Assembly: GCA_041319085.1 (NCBI GenBank)
Contig: CP101033.1
Span: forward strand, 832,501 to 896,500
From: Aeromonas veronii
GTDB lineage: Bacteria; Pseudomonadota; Gammaproteobacteria; Enterobacterales; Aeromonadaceae
Direction: 5' to 3'
DNA length: 64,000 bases
In this document: positions 32,415 through 41,790 of the stretch, piece by piece
How the letters are laid out: the number at the start of each line of letters is the position of its first letter
Position numbering within the stretch: position 1 is the first letter of the stretch
Translations under genes and position numbers: made by a program
The notes under the pieces: generated by a model
What the model saw: only the letters and a program-made list of their open reading frames with translations
The model's database searches: none
What the model was told of the DNA's origin: nothing

Positions 32415-34592
32415 GTGAAGAAGATCATCTACATCTTGCTGGGCCTGGCCGTGGCTGCCGTGGTGGCCATTGCGGCGCTGGTCAGCCTCATCGACCCTAA
32501 TCAATTCAAACCCCAAGTGGCTGAACAGGTGCGCAAGAGCACGGGCCGGGAGCTGGTGATGGCGGGGGAGATGGACTGGCGTTTCTGGCCGAGTCTCGGC
32601 CTCTCGCTGAAGCAGGTCGCCCTGCGCAATCCGGCCGGTTTTGCCGAGCAGGATCTCGTTCGCTTCGAACAGGGTGAGGCCTCGGTGGCGCTGTTGCCGC
32701 TGCTCTCCCATCGCTTGGATATTGGCAAGGTGACCCTGAGTGGTGCTCATCTCTTTATCCAGACCAAAGTGGATGGCAGCTCCAATCTGAGCGGGCTGAT
32801 CAAAGACTCTGCGGCTTCAACGGCGACAGCAACGAGCGAGCCTGCTGCGCCTTCTACCTCCCCTGCGCCAACCACTGATAACAAACCTTGGCAGATCAGT
32901 TTGCAGGGGGTCGCGCTCTCCCAGGCCAGTGCGCTGGTACAGGATGATCGCAGCGGCACCTCGCTGCGACTGGATCGTCTCGATCTCGACATGGGGCAGC
33001 TGGCCACCGGTCAGTGGGTCCCCGTGACGCTGGCCGCCAAGGGGAGTGCCGACAGGCTCGCTTTCGATCTCAAGGGACAGGCCCAGATCAAGCTGGCGCA
33101 GGAGGTGATGGCCAGCGAACTGAAGGAGCTGAGCTTTAGCGGCAGCCTGAGTGAACCGACCTTGCGACTCGACAGCTTCTCCATCAAGGGAGACCGGCTG
33201 GCTCTCGGTGAGTGGAGCAATCTCACGTTGGCACTGAAAGGAGCCAAGGTAGAGGGGCAGCAAGTTTCACTGGCTGGCTCGCTGGAAGGAACCCTTAAAG
33301 GGCGGCTCGATAAAGAGACGAAGCTGGCCGAGCTCTCCGATGTGCTGCTGACCGCCGCGCTGGAAGGTGATGCGCTGCCGCGCCCGCAGATGAAGCTTAA
33401 ACTGGCCGGCTTTGCCCGTGCCGAGCTCGACAAGCAGTTGATTACCCTGAGCAAGTTGGTAATGAGTGCCGATGAGGCACTGCTGAGTGGCGAGGGGGCC
33501 GTGCAGCTTGGTGAGGTTCCTGTGGTCACGTTTGATCTGCATGGTGAGACGCTGGATCTCGACAAATGGCTCGCCAAAGCGACACCGGCCACGACCACAC
33601 AGCTGAAAGAGGGCAAACCTGAGGCCAGAGTCCCCAGCGCCGGGGCAAGTGGCAATCAAGCGGCAACCGGCAAGAGCGAAGCCCTCTCCGCGGTCGAACC
33701 GGATTTGGGCGCGCTCAAAGTTATGGATCTGGATGGTCGGCTGCAGCTTGGCAGCCTGCGTCTGAAAGGGCTGGATCTCGGCGCTGTCGATCTGCAGGTG
33801 GATCTGGGCAAAGGGCTGCTCACGCTCAAGCAGTTCAGCGCGACCGTGGCTGGCGGTCAGGTGAAAGCGAACGGCGTACTCGATGCGCGCCAGCAGCCCG
33901 CTACCTACAAGGTGCACAAGCTGGTGGCCGGAGTGAACATTCGTCCCTTGCTGCAGACGCTTGCCCAGAGTGATCTGCTGGAGGGTAAGGGCGATCTCGA
34001 TGTGCAGGTGCAGGGCCGTGGTCTCTCCGCGCTTGCACTGCGCAACGGGATGCAGGGCAAGGTTACCTTGAAGCTGAGCGACGGTGCCCTGCACGGTATC
34101 AACCTGCCGGAGATGATCCGCGAGGCGCGGGCCACCCTCACCGGCAAGGGGGCCGAGCAGGTGAAGGAGGCGCGCAAGACCGATTTCAGCGCCCTGACCG
34201 CCAGCTTCCAGATTGCCGATGGCGTTGCCCGCAGCAACGACATCCAGCTCTCTGCCCCGGCCTTGCGGGTCAAGGGGGAGGGGCAGACGGCGCTGGTACC
34301 GGAGAGCCTCGACTTCCTGTTCCTCACCTCCATCGTCGAGAGCAGCAAGGGGCAGGGGGGCAAGGATGTGGACGAGCTGAAGGAGATCACCATTCCGGTG
34401 CGGATCGGCGGCCACTGGCAGGCCCCCAGCTACCAGCTCGACGTGAAGGCGCTGCTCAGCAACAACAAGTTGCTGGAGGATAAGGCCCGCAAGGAGGCCG
34501 AACGCGGCCTCAAGAAGCTGCTGGGTGACAAGGCCGACAACGAGGCCGTCAAAGGGGTGGCTGACCAGCTGCTCAAGGGACTGTTCAAATAG
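32415..34592 (+). CDS. asmA: AsmA family protein
   Basis: 725 residues from a GTG start with AAGGAG 8 nt upstream. One N-terminal transmembrane helix (about 4-26) is followed by the AsmA start with VALLPLLSHRLDIGKVTLSG near 90-110. A long beta-rich periplasmic body, a low-complexity Ala/Thr/Pro spacer (about 135-155) and a C-terminal AsmA_2 region with SDGALHGINLPEMIREAR complete it. AsmA-like proteins are thought to bridge the two membranes and move phospholipids. Longer than E. coli AsmA (617). Single-gene unit ended by a terminator. Confidence 0.88.
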   Translation: MKKIIYILLGLAVAAVVAIAALVSLIDPNQFKPQVAEQVRKSTGRELVMAGEMDWRFWPSLGLSLKQVALRNPAGFAEQDLVRFEQGEASVALLPLLSHRLDIGKVTLSGAHLFIQTKVDGSSNLSGLIKDSAASTATATSEPAAPSTSPAPTTDNKPWQISLQGVALSQASALVQDDRSGTSLRLDRLDLDMGQLATGQWVPVTLAAKGSADRLAFDLKGQAQIKLAQEVMASELKELSFSGSLSEPTLRLDSFSIKGDRLALGEWSNLTLALKGAKVEGQQVSLAGSLEGTLKGRLDKETKLAELSDVLLTAALEGDALPRPQMKLKLAGFARAELDKQLITLSKLVMSADEALLSGEGAVQLGEVPVVTFDLHGETLDLDKWLAKATPATTTQLKEGKPEARVPSAGASGNQAATGKSEALSAVEPDLGALKVMDLDGRLQLGSLRLKGLDLGAVDLQVDLGKGLLTLKQFSATVAGGQVKANGVLDARQQPATYKVHKLVAGVNIRPLLQTLAQSDLLEGKGDLDVQVQGRGLSALALRNGMQGKVTLKLSDGALHGINLPEMIREARATLTGKGAEQVKEARKTDFSALTASFQIADGVARSNDIQLSAPALRVKGEGQTALVPESLDFLFLTSIVESSKGQGGKDVDELKEITIPVRIGGHWQAPSYQLDVKALLSNNKLLEDKARKEAERGLKKLLGDKADNEAVKGVADQLLKGLFK

Positions 34593-34619
34593 CCCCAGCC
34601 TTTCGCTTTATTGCCATGC

Positions 34620-34648
34620 AGAGCCCGTGCCGAGCGGGCTCTTTCTTA
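34620..34648 (+). terminator. asmA terminator
   Basis: AGAGCCCG / CGGGCTCT followed by TTCTTATT, 27 nt past the stop. Confidence 0.8.
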
Positions 34649-34710
34649 TTGCGGAGACCGTTCAGTGAGTGTCGTATCGGACTAGGCATTGGCCTGGCAA
34701 GTCTATAGGG

Positions 34711-34747
34711 AAGGGCCCGCCTGAATTGCTTCAGGCGGGCCCTTTTT
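34711..34747. terminator. glnE terminator
   Basis: AAGGGCCCGCCTGAA / TTCAGGCGGGCCCTT, a very stable stem with T-rich flanks, in the convergent gap between asmA and glnE. Confidence 0.85.
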
Positions 34748-34765
34748 CATTGCCGCTAGCGGGAA

Positions 34766-37639
34766 TTACTCCCCCAGCAGCGTTTGCCAGACGGCGAGCA
34801 CATGGCTGCGCTCACTCTGCAGCTGATCATCGCTCACCTTGCGGGAGATCTCCGAGAGATTGAGGCGATGGCCGAGGTTGCGGATCTCCAGATAGGCCTG
34901 CTTCAGCCCCTCCGCCTGCTCCAGGGTCAGTACCCCTGCCATCACGCACTCATCGAAGATGCGCACGTTATCGGACCAGCGAGTGAGGGCATCGGGTTCG
35001 CTACAGGCGTGGGCCAGCACCAGATACTGGGCGATAAACTCGATATCCACCATGCCGCCGGGGGACTGCTTGAGGTCGAACTCGCCAGCCCCCGCCTTGA
35101 GCAGGTGATCCCGCATCTTGTGGCGCATCTCGCGCACCTCGCGGGCCAGGGTCGGCAGCTCCCGCTCTCTGGCCAGCACATCGCGGCGGATACGGGCAAA
35201 CTCGGTAACGATGGCATCGTCGCCATAGATGGGACGGGCCCGCACCAGCGCTTGATGCTCCCAGGTCCACGCCTCGTTTTGCTGATACTGCTCATAGGCC
35301 GACAGCGACGAGACCAGCAGACCGGAGTCGCCGGAGGGGCGCAGCCGCATGTCGATCTCGTAGAGGATCCCGGACGGGGTACGGGTGCTGAACAGGTGCA
35401 GGATCCGCTGCGCCAGACGCAGATAGAGCTGGCGGCTGTCGATGGGCTTGCGACCATCTGTGTAGCTGTTGGGGTCGCCGCCGTGCAGGAACACCAAATC
35501 GAGATCCGAGCCGTAGCCCAGCTCGATCCCGCCCAGCTTGCCGTAGGCCACCACCGCAAAGCTGCGCTGGCCGCTTACCGCTACCTCGGGTGGCACCCCG
35601 TAGCGCTCGCTCATCTGGGCCCACGCCTGATTGACCACCTCCTCGGTGATCGCCTCCGCCAGCCAGGTGAGGTGGTCGCTCACCTTCATCAGCGGCAGGG
35701 CGCCGGCGATGTCGGCCGCCACGATGCGCAGCAGCTGCACCTGCTTGAACTGGCGCAGCGCCTCCATCTGCTGCTCCACATCCTCTTCGGGGATGCGCAG
35801 CAGGAACTGGCGCAGCTGGGGCTTGTACTGATCGAGCGGGGTGGGGTGGTAGAGGTGCTGGGGATCGAGCAGTTCGTCCAGCAGGATGGGGTAGCGGGCC
35901 AGCTGTTCACTCACCAGATGGCTGGCGTCGCACAGCCGTACCAGCTGGCGCAGGGCGCCCGGGTTTTCCGCCAGCAGCTGCAGATAGGCGCTGCGGGTGA
36001 AGATGCGGGTCAGCAGCTCACAGACCCGCTCGAACAGGCGGGCGGGTTGCTCGCTGGCCACCACCAGCCGCAGCAGCTCCGGCATCAACCAGTCCAGCGC
36101 GATGCGCCCCTGCGGCCCCACCTGACGGCGCTTGTACTCCTCCTTGAAGCGCAGCAGGGCGGCGCAGAGCGGAGCGGGCTCGACGGCCCCTTGAGCAGTC
36201 AGCAGTTTTTCCAGCTCGGCGGCGTCGAGCTCGGTGCGCCAGAGATCGAGCCAGAGCTGCTCCAGATGGGCGGGGGCCTCCTTCTCTTCCCCCACCACGG
36301 CGGCGAACTCCTGATGGACGGCGGCCATCTCCTCATCCAGATGAGCCATAAAGGCGTCCCAGTCAGCAAAACCCAGAGCAGCGATCAGCCGCTGGCGATC
36401 CCGCTCCTCGGTGGGCAGGGTCTGGGTCTGCTGATCGCCGATCTCCTGCAATATGTTCTCGACCCGGCGCAAGAAGCGATAGGCATCCAGCAAGCGATCG
36501 CAATGGGCGGATTCGAGGGCGCCACATTGGGCGATGGCGGCCAGCGCTTCGGGCAGGTGACGCACCCGCAGCGCAGGTTCACGACCGCCGCGAATAAGTT
36601 GCAGCGCCTGGGCGATGAACTCCACCTCGCGAATGCCGCCAGCCCCCAGCTTGATGTTGCCCTCCAGCCCCTTGCGGCGCACCTCGGCGGCGATCATCGC
36701 CTTCATCTGGCGCAGGCCGTCGATAACGCCAAAGTCGATATAGCGGCGAAACACAAAGGGGCGCAGCATTTCGGCGAGCTCGACCGCGTGCTCGCACTGG
36801 GGCCCCAGTACCCGCGCCTTGACCATGGCGTAGCGCTCCCAGTTGCGGCCGTGGTGCTGGTAGTAATCCTCCATGGCGGCGAAGGAGATGGCCAGCGGCC
36901 CCGCATCGCCAAAGGGGCGCAGTCGCATATCGACCCGGAACACCTGACCATCTAGGGTGGGCTGGTGGAGGGCGTTGATGATGCGCTGGCCCAGCTTGAT
37001 AAAGAACTGCTGGTTGGCCAGCTCGCGCCGCCCGCCGACCGTGTAGCCGTTCTCGGGGAAGGTGAAGATAAGGTCGATATCCGAGGAGAAGTTGAGCTCG
37101 CCGCCCCCGAGCTTGCCCATGCCGAGAATGAGCAGCGGCTGCGGGTTGCCGTTGCCGTCCATCGGGGTGCCCAGCTCGCCGCACTGTTTGGCGTAGAGCC
37201 AGTCGCGAGCGGAGCAGATGAGGGCATCCGCCAGCTTGGTGAGGTGGATAAAGCTCTCTTCCACTTCGGCATGGCCCAGCAGCTCGCGCCAGGCGATCAC
37301 CAGCATGCGGCTGCGGCGGAACTGGCGCAGGATACGCTTGAGGGCCTCTTCATCGCTCACCTCGGCCAGCAGGGCGCTGAGGTCACTCTGGTAGGCGGGC
37401 CAGCGTTCGGCCCGTTCGAGATCCCCAGAGGCGAGCAGCTTGGTCAGCAACTCCGGCTGTTTGAAGAGGGAATCGGCGACAAAATCGGAGAGACCGAGCA
37501 GGGTCAGCAAGGTCTGGCGCACCAGTTCGGGCTGGTTGCCATAGTCGGGGGCCAGCTCGATCAGTCGCTGCCACTGACGCTCGGCCTGTTTTTGCAGCAA
37601 GGGGGAGAGGGCAAAGAAAGAGTGAGAGTGCTGGGCCAC
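34766..37639 (-). CDS. glnE: Glutamine synthetase adenylyltransferase/removase
   Basis: 957 residues (E. coli 946). Two nucleotidyltransferase domains: the N-terminal de-adenylylating one with GMGKLGGGELNFSSDIDLIF around 155-175 and the C-terminal adenylylating one with AYGKLGGIELGYGSDLDLVF around 695-715. Each is followed by a GlnD/PII-uridylyltransferase-like helical region. It adjusts glutamine synthetase activity in response to PII and glutamine. Monocistronic with its own terminator. Confidence 0.97.
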   Translation of the reverse strand: MAQHSHSFFALSPLLQKQAERQWQRLIELAPDYGNQPELVRQTLLTLLGLSDFVADSLFKQPELLTKLLASGDLERAERWPAYQSDLSALLAEVSDEEALKRILRQFRRSRMLVIAWRELLGHAEVEESFIHLTKLADALICSARDWLYAKQCGELGTPMDGNGNPQPLLILGMGKLGGGELNFSSDIDLIFTFPENGYTVGGRRELANQQFFIKLGQRIINALHQPTLDGQVFRVDMRLRPFGDAGPLAISFAAMEDYYQHHGRNWERYAMVKARVLGPQCEHAVELAEMLRPFVFRRYIDFGVIDGLRQMKAMIAAEVRRKGLEGNIKLGAGGIREVEFIAQALQLIRGGREPALRVRHLPEALAAIAQCGALESAHCDRLLDAYRFLRRVENILQEIGDQQTQTLPTEERDRQRLIAALGFADWDAFMAHLDEEMAAVHQEFAAVVGEEKEAPAHLEQLWLDLWRTELDAAELEKLLTAQGAVEPAPLCAALLRFKEEYKRRQVGPQGRIALDWLMPELLRLVVASEQPARLFERVCELLTRIFTRSAYLQLLAENPGALRQLVRLCDASHLVSEQLARYPILLDELLDPQHLYHPTPLDQYKPQLRQFLLRIPEEDVEQQMEALRQFKQVQLLRIVAADIAGALPLMKVSDHLTWLAEAITEEVVNQAWAQMSERYGVPPEVAVSGQRSFAVVAYGKLGGIELGYGSDLDLVFLHGGDPNSYTDGRKPIDSRQLYLRLAQRILHLFSTRTPSGILYEIDMRLRPSGDSGLLVSSLSAYEQYQQNEAWTWEHQALVRARPIYGDDAIVTEFARIRRDVLARERELPTLAREVREMRHKMRDHLLKAGAGEFDLKQSPGGMVDIEFIAQYLVLAHACSEPDALTRWSDNVRIFDECVMAGVLTLEQAEGLKQAYLEIRNLGHRLNLSEISRKVSDDQLQSERSHVLAVWQTLLGE

Positions 37640-37782
37640 GGTTGCCGTCCTTGTGGTTCACGACAGGCGGTTAACGACACGGGGTTAACAAAGCTGCCGG
37701 TTCAAAATGGTGGCTGCCAATCTAGCACTGTCAGGCGCCCGCGTCACAGCACAGGGGCGAGAAGCATGATCCGGCGAGAAAA

Positions 37783-37812
37783 AAATGGGCCCCCGATATC
37801 GGAGGCCCATTT
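37783..37812. terminator. adeP terminator
   Basis: AAATGGGCC / GGCCCATTT imperfect stem with a bulge, T-rich on both sides, 19 nt past the permease stop. Confidence 0.75.
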
Positions 37813-37830
37813 GATTGGTGGAACAGCGGT

Positions 37831-39174
37831 TTAGTGGCTGTCGACCCAGACGAACTTGAGCACGAACAGCAGGGCTACCACCAGCACGCAGGGGTTGATC
37901 TCGCGCCAGCGGCCGGTACCCGCCTTCATCACGCAGTAGGAGATAAAGCCGACGGCGATCCCCTCGGTGATGGAGAAGCTGAACGGCATCATCACTGCGG
38001 TCATGAAGGCCGGGACCGCTTCGGTCAGGTCTTCCCACTTCACCCGGGTCAGCTCGGAGCACATTAGCACGCCGACATAGATAAGGGCTCCCGCCGCAGC
38101 ATAAGCGGGCACCATGGCGGCAACCGGAGAGAAGAAGATCGCCAGCAGGAACAGCAGGCCGACCACGATGGCGGTCAGGCCGGTACGGCCGCCGACGGCA
38201 ACGCCTGAGCTGCTCTCGATATAGGCGGTGACCGATGACGTGCCCATAAAGGCGCCGCCGACCGAGCTGACGCTATCGACCAGCAGCGCCTGCTTCATGC
38301 GTGGGAAGCGGCCGCGATCATCAGCCAGCTTGGCACGGTTGGTGACGCCGATCAGGGTGCCGGAAGAGTCGAACAGGTTGACCAGCATAAAGGAGAAGAT
38401 GATCCCGGCGAGGCTGATGTCGAGCGAACCCATCAGATCCAGCTGGCCAAATACCGGCGTTATGCTCGGCGGTATGGAGACGAAGCCCTTGAAGGTGACA
38501 TCGCCAAACAACCAGCCCAGGGTGGTGGTGACCACGATGGCGATCAGCACAGCGGAGTGAACACCGCGGGCGGAGAAGATGCAGATCAGGAAGAAACCGA
38601 GCAGACCCAGCAGGCAGGGCAGGGAGGTGAGATTACCCACCGTCACCATAGTCGCAGGGCTGGCCACGACGATCCCGGCGTTGTGCAGGCCGAGCAGGGC
38701 GATCAGCAGACCGATGCCGGCGGTGATGCCGACCCGCAGGGTGAGCGGGATATTGGCGATCAGCCAGTAGCGCACCCGCAGCAGGGTCAGGATCAGCAGC
38801 CCCAGGGCGCCCCAGAAGATGGTACCCATGCCGACCTGCCAGGAGTAGCCCATGCCGGCGACCACCACGAAGGCGAAGAAGGCGTTGAGACCCATGGCGG
38901 GTGCCAGGGCGATGGGCAGGTTGGCCAACAGGCCCATCAGGATGCTGCCGATTCCGGCGATGAGGCAGGTAGTGACGAACACGGCCTGGGTATCCATGCC
39001 CGCAGCGGAGAGGATCTGCGGGTTGACGAACACGATGTAGACCATGGTCAGGAAGGTGGTGATACCGGCGATGACCTCGGTGCGGGCCGTGGTGCCGTGG
39101 CCTTGCAGGGCAAACAGGCGCTCGAGCAATCCTTGCCCGGCCGCCTGGCTGGTGGCTTGATGTGATTGATTCAT
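37831..39174 (-). CDS. adeP: Adenine permease AdeP (NCS2 family)
   Basis: 447 residues with 12-14 predicted membrane helices. The sequence follows E. coli AdeP closely, with HGTTARTEVIAGITTFLTMV, PAMGLNAFFAFVVV, NLFDSSGTLIGVTNRA and ESSSGVAVGGRTGL. The conserved NLFDSSGT and SSSGVAVGGRTG stretches line the purine site in this AzgA-type branch, and the NLFDSSGTLIGVT wording favours the adenine rather than the guanine/hypoxanthine branch. Start by family; 17 extra upstream codons discarded. A PurR-like box lies upstream. Confidence 0.88.
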   Translation of the reverse strand: MNQSHQATSQAAGQGLLERLFALQGHGTTARTEVIAGITTFLTMVYIVFVNPQILSAAGMDTQAVFVTTCLIAGIGSILMGLLANLPIALAPAMGLNAFFAFVVVAGMGYSWQVGMGTIFWGALGLLILTLLRVRYWLIANIPLTLRVGITAGIGLLIALLGLHNAGIVVASPATMVTVGNLTSLPCLLGLLGFFLICIFSARGVHSAVLIAIVVTTTLGWLFGDVTFKGFVSIPPSITPVFGQLDLMGSLDISLAGIIFSFMLVNLFDSSGTLIGVTNRAKLADDRGRFPRMKQALLVDSVSSVGGAFMGTSSVTAYIESSSGVAVGGRTGLTAIVVGLLFLLAIFFSPVAAMVPAYAAAGALIYVGVLMCSELTRVKWEDLTEAVPAFMTAVMMPFSFSITEGIAVGFISYCVMKAGTGRWREINPCVLVVALLFVLKFVWVDSH

Positions 39175-39350
39175 GTTGGATTCCAATGGTGACGTGAAAT
39201 AAGCAGCAGGCGCGGCCAGACCCATCCATAGGGGCGTCGACCTTATCGCCAGACTCGTCCTGATACCGTGACAACGCGCACATTTTTACACAGGCGGCGA
39301 TGTTTACAAACCCCGGATCTGCGAAGCGGATCAATGAATGGAGTAAAAGA

Positions 39351-39366
39351 TCAATCGTTTGCTTTT
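39351..39366 (-). promoter_or_regulatory. Possible PurR box upstream of adeP
   Basis: Minus strand AAGCAAACGATTGATC matches the conserved core of the PurR operator (GCAAnCGnTT) but has two mismatches in the right half. It lies about 180 nt upstream of adeP, plausible for purine repression. Confidence 0.4.
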
Positions 39367-39418
39367 TGGCCAGTAAAAAAGGTGCTCGCCGGAGAACATT
39401 GTTGAGCAGAGAGGAGGC

Positions 39419-39748
39419 TCAGAGGGTCTTGAAGTAACGTTCCACCAGTTGGGCCAGCACAGCATCGAGAGTCTCCTGTACTTCCCCCGGCTCCCGTCCC
39501 AGACGGCGCAGCAACAGGCTGGCCTGCTCCTCGGTCAGCTTGCGCCCCTCGATAAAGAACTCATGCTCCGGCAACTGTTTGTCGTAGCGGGGGATCAGCA
39601 CCCAGCTCACCAGCTCGGGCTCCACGGCGGCAAACATCTTGGCGGCAGCGGCACAGAAGGTCTCGATGTGCGCCTTGCCATCCGGCCCGAGGCAACCCGG
39701 TTCAACCCGGATCTGGATGGTGAGTTTTTTCTCTATAGGGGTCGTCAT
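39419..39748 (-). CDS. Conserved hypothetical protein
   Basis: 109 residues from MTTPIEKKLTIQIRVEPGCL. I do not recognise the family. No signal peptide or membrane segment; an alpha/beta N-terminal half (TIQIRVEPG, AAAAKMFAAVEPELVSWVLI) and a helical, charged C-terminus (LTEEQASLLLRRLGREPGEV). The start was chosen for gene-like composition; the frame is open 15 codons further. It lies 163 nt downstream of ettA, past a terminator, with no clear operon partner. Confidence 0.65.
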   Translation of the reverse strand: MTTPIEKKLTIQIRVEPGCLGPDGKAHIETFCAAAAKMFAAVEPELVSWVLIPRYDKQLPEHEFFIEGRKLTEEQASLLLRRLGREPGEVQETLDAVLAQLVERYFKTL

Positions 39749-39794
39749 CGTGCTACATCCATGCAAAGGCATCCGCCTTGGATTGTAAGTCAAA

Positions 39795-39826
39795 AGGCAA
39801 GAGAAAGGGGAGCCGAAGCTCCCCTC
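39795..39826 (-). terminator. ettA terminator
   Basis: Minus-strand stem AGGGGAG / CTCCCCT with a short loop then TTTCTCTTGCCTTTT. It lies after the duplicated ettA tail. Confidence 0.75.
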
Positions 39827-39841
39827 AACACGCAGTCAGCC

Positions 39842-39907
39842 TTATTTGGTTATGCGCTTATCGTCATTGGCGCGGTGCGGCTGGATAGCCACTCGCCCTG
39901 CACTGCC
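39842..39907 (-). repeat. Diverged duplicate of the ettA 3' end
   Basis: Starting just after the ettA stop, the minus strand reads in the same frame for 22 codons and ends VAIQPHRANDDKRITK then TAA, which parallels the true C-terminus EAIQPHRAKYKRIAK. The stop-to-stop distance is 69 nt and the copy is one codon longer. Readthrough of the ettA stop would add a second C-terminal tail. Confidence 0.8.
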
Positions 39908-39910
39908 AAG

Positions 39911-41578
39911 TTACTTGGCGATGCGCTTGTACTTGGCGCGATGGGGCTGGATCGCCTCGGCGCCGTAGGTCTTCTTCTTCCACTCTTCGTATTCGGTGAA
40001 GTTGCCCTCGAAGAAGGCAATCTTGCCCTCATCCTGATAGTCCAGGATGTGGGTGGCGATACGGTCGAGGAACCAGCGGTCGTGGGAGATCACCATGGCA
40101 CAACCCGGGAACTCCAGCAGGGCGTTCTCGAGGGCGCGCAGGGTTTCGATATCCAGATCGTTGGTCGGTTCATCCAGCAGCAGCACGTTGCCGCCGGTCT
40201 GCAGCAGCTTGGCCAGGTGCAGACGACCACGTTCACCACCGGAGAGTTCGCCAACCCGCTTCTGCTGGTCGGAACCCTTGAAGTTGAAGCGGCCGATATA
40301 GGCACGGCTCGGGAACTCGTAGTTGCCGATGCGCAGGATATCCTGACCGTCAGCGACCTCTTCGAATACTGTCTTCTTGTCATCCATGCTGTCGCGGAAC
40401 TGATCGACAGAGGCCAGCACCACGGTTTCACCCAGGGTGATGGCGCCGGAATCCGGCTGCTCCTGACCCGACATCATGCGGAACAGGGTCGATTTACCGG
40501 CACCGTTCGGGCCGATGATGCCGACGATGGCCCCCTTCGGAATGGCAAACGACAGATCGTCGATCAGCACCCGATCACCGTAGGATTTGCGCAGGTTGGC
40601 CACTTCCACCACCTTGTCGCCGAGGCGCGGTCCGGGCGGAATGAACAGCTCGTTGGTCTCGTTGCGCTTCTGGTAGTCGTTGGTGTTGAGCTCTTCGAAG
40701 CGAGCCATACGGGCCTTGGACTTGGCCTGACGCCCTTTCGGGTTTTGACGAACCCACTCCAGCTCCTTCTCGATGGACTTGCGACGGGCCGCTTCGGAGC
40801 TGGCTTCTTGTGCCAGACGGGCGTCCTTCTGTTCCAGCCAGGAGGAGTAGTTGCCTTCCCACGGGATACCTTCGCCGCGGTCCAGTTCCAGGATCCAGCC
40901 CGCCACGTTGTCGAGGAAGTAACGGTCGTGGGTGATGGCTACGACAGTGCCTTCGTAGTCGTGCAGGAAGCGCTCCAGCCAGGCCACGGATTCCGCATCC
41001 AGGTGGTTGGTCGGTTCGTCCAGCAGCAGCATGTCCGGCTTTTCCAGCAGCAGACGGCACAGCGCTACCCGGCGGCGCTCACCACCGGAGAGGTGCTTGA
41101 TCTTGGCATCCCAGGCCGGCAGGCGCAGGGCATCGGCCGCGCGCTCCAGCTGGTTTTCCATGTTGTGACCGCCCTGGGCCTGGATGATGGCTTCCAGCTC
41201 GCCCTGTTCGCGGGCCAGCTTGTCAAAGTCGGCATCCGGGTCGGCGTAGGCCGCATAGACCTCGTCCAGGCGGGCCATGGCGCGCTTCACCTCGCCAACG
41301 GCCTCTTCGACCGCTTCGCGTACGGTCTGCTCCGGCTCCAGCTTCGGCTCCTGCGGCAGGTAGCCGATCTTGATGCCGGGCTGCGGGCGGGCTTCCCCTT
41401 CGATCTCGGTATCTAGCCCTGCCATGATGCGCAGCAGGGTCGATTTACCGGCACCGTTGAGACCCAAGACGCCGATCTTGGCGCCCGGGAAGAAGCTCAA
41501 GGAGATGTTCTTCAGGATATGACGCTTGGGCGGCACGACCTTGCCGACCCGGTTCATGGTGTAAATAAATTGAGCCAT
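39911..41578 (-). CDS. ettA: Energy-dependent translational throttle EttA
   Basis: 555 residues, an ABC-F protein with two ATPase domains: GLNGAGKST near 39-47 with LSGGERRRVALCR near 160, and GPNGAGKST near 355-363 with LSGGERGRLHLAK near 440. The Arm insertion in domain 1 and the linker between domains (GRQAKSKARMARFEELN) fit EttA. It binds the E site and gates early elongation by ADP/ATP ratio. The C-terminus EAIQPHRAKYKRIAK is the normal family end; a diverged duplicate of it lies immediately downstream. Confidence 0.96.
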   Translation of the reverse strand: MAQFIYTMNRVGKVVPPKRHILKNISLSFFPGAKIGVLGLNGAGKSTLLRIMAGLDTEIEGEARPQPGIKIGYLPQEPKLEPEQTVREAVEEAVGEVKRAMARLDEVYAAYADPDADFDKLAREQGELEAIIQAQGGHNMENQLERAADALRLPAWDAKIKHLSGGERRRVALCRLLLEKPDMLLLDEPTNHLDAESVAWLERFLHDYEGTVVAITHDRYFLDNVAGWILELDRGEGIPWEGNYSSWLEQKDARLAQEASSEAARRKSIEKELEWVRQNPKGRQAKSKARMARFEELNTNDYQKRNETNELFIPPGPRLGDKVVEVANLRKSYGDRVLIDDLSFAIPKGAIVGIIGPNGAGKSTLFRMMSGQEQPDSGAITLGETVVLASVDQFRDSMDDKKTVFEEVADGQDILRIGNYEFPSRAYIGRFNFKGSDQQKRVGELSGGERGRLHLAKLLQTGGNVLLLDEPTNDLDIETLRALENALLEFPGCAMVISHDRWFLDRIATHILDYQDEGKIAFFEGNFTEYEEWKKKTYGAEAIQPHRAKYKRIAK

Positions 41579-41790
41579 TGGCTAATTCTCTTTAATTTTC
41601 AGAATGTTAATGTCTTGGCGCTAACAGGCTGATGTCGTGGTGGGGCCAGGTCGACACAGGTCAACCCGGTTCCAAAAAACCCGTCGATTGTAAACCAATG
41701 ACCCAAGGGCGGCAAAGCAACCGGCTGGGGGCTGGTTCCCCAGTTCGGGGGGATGGTCGGGGATGGCAGCAGCGCCCCCGATTATCTGGT

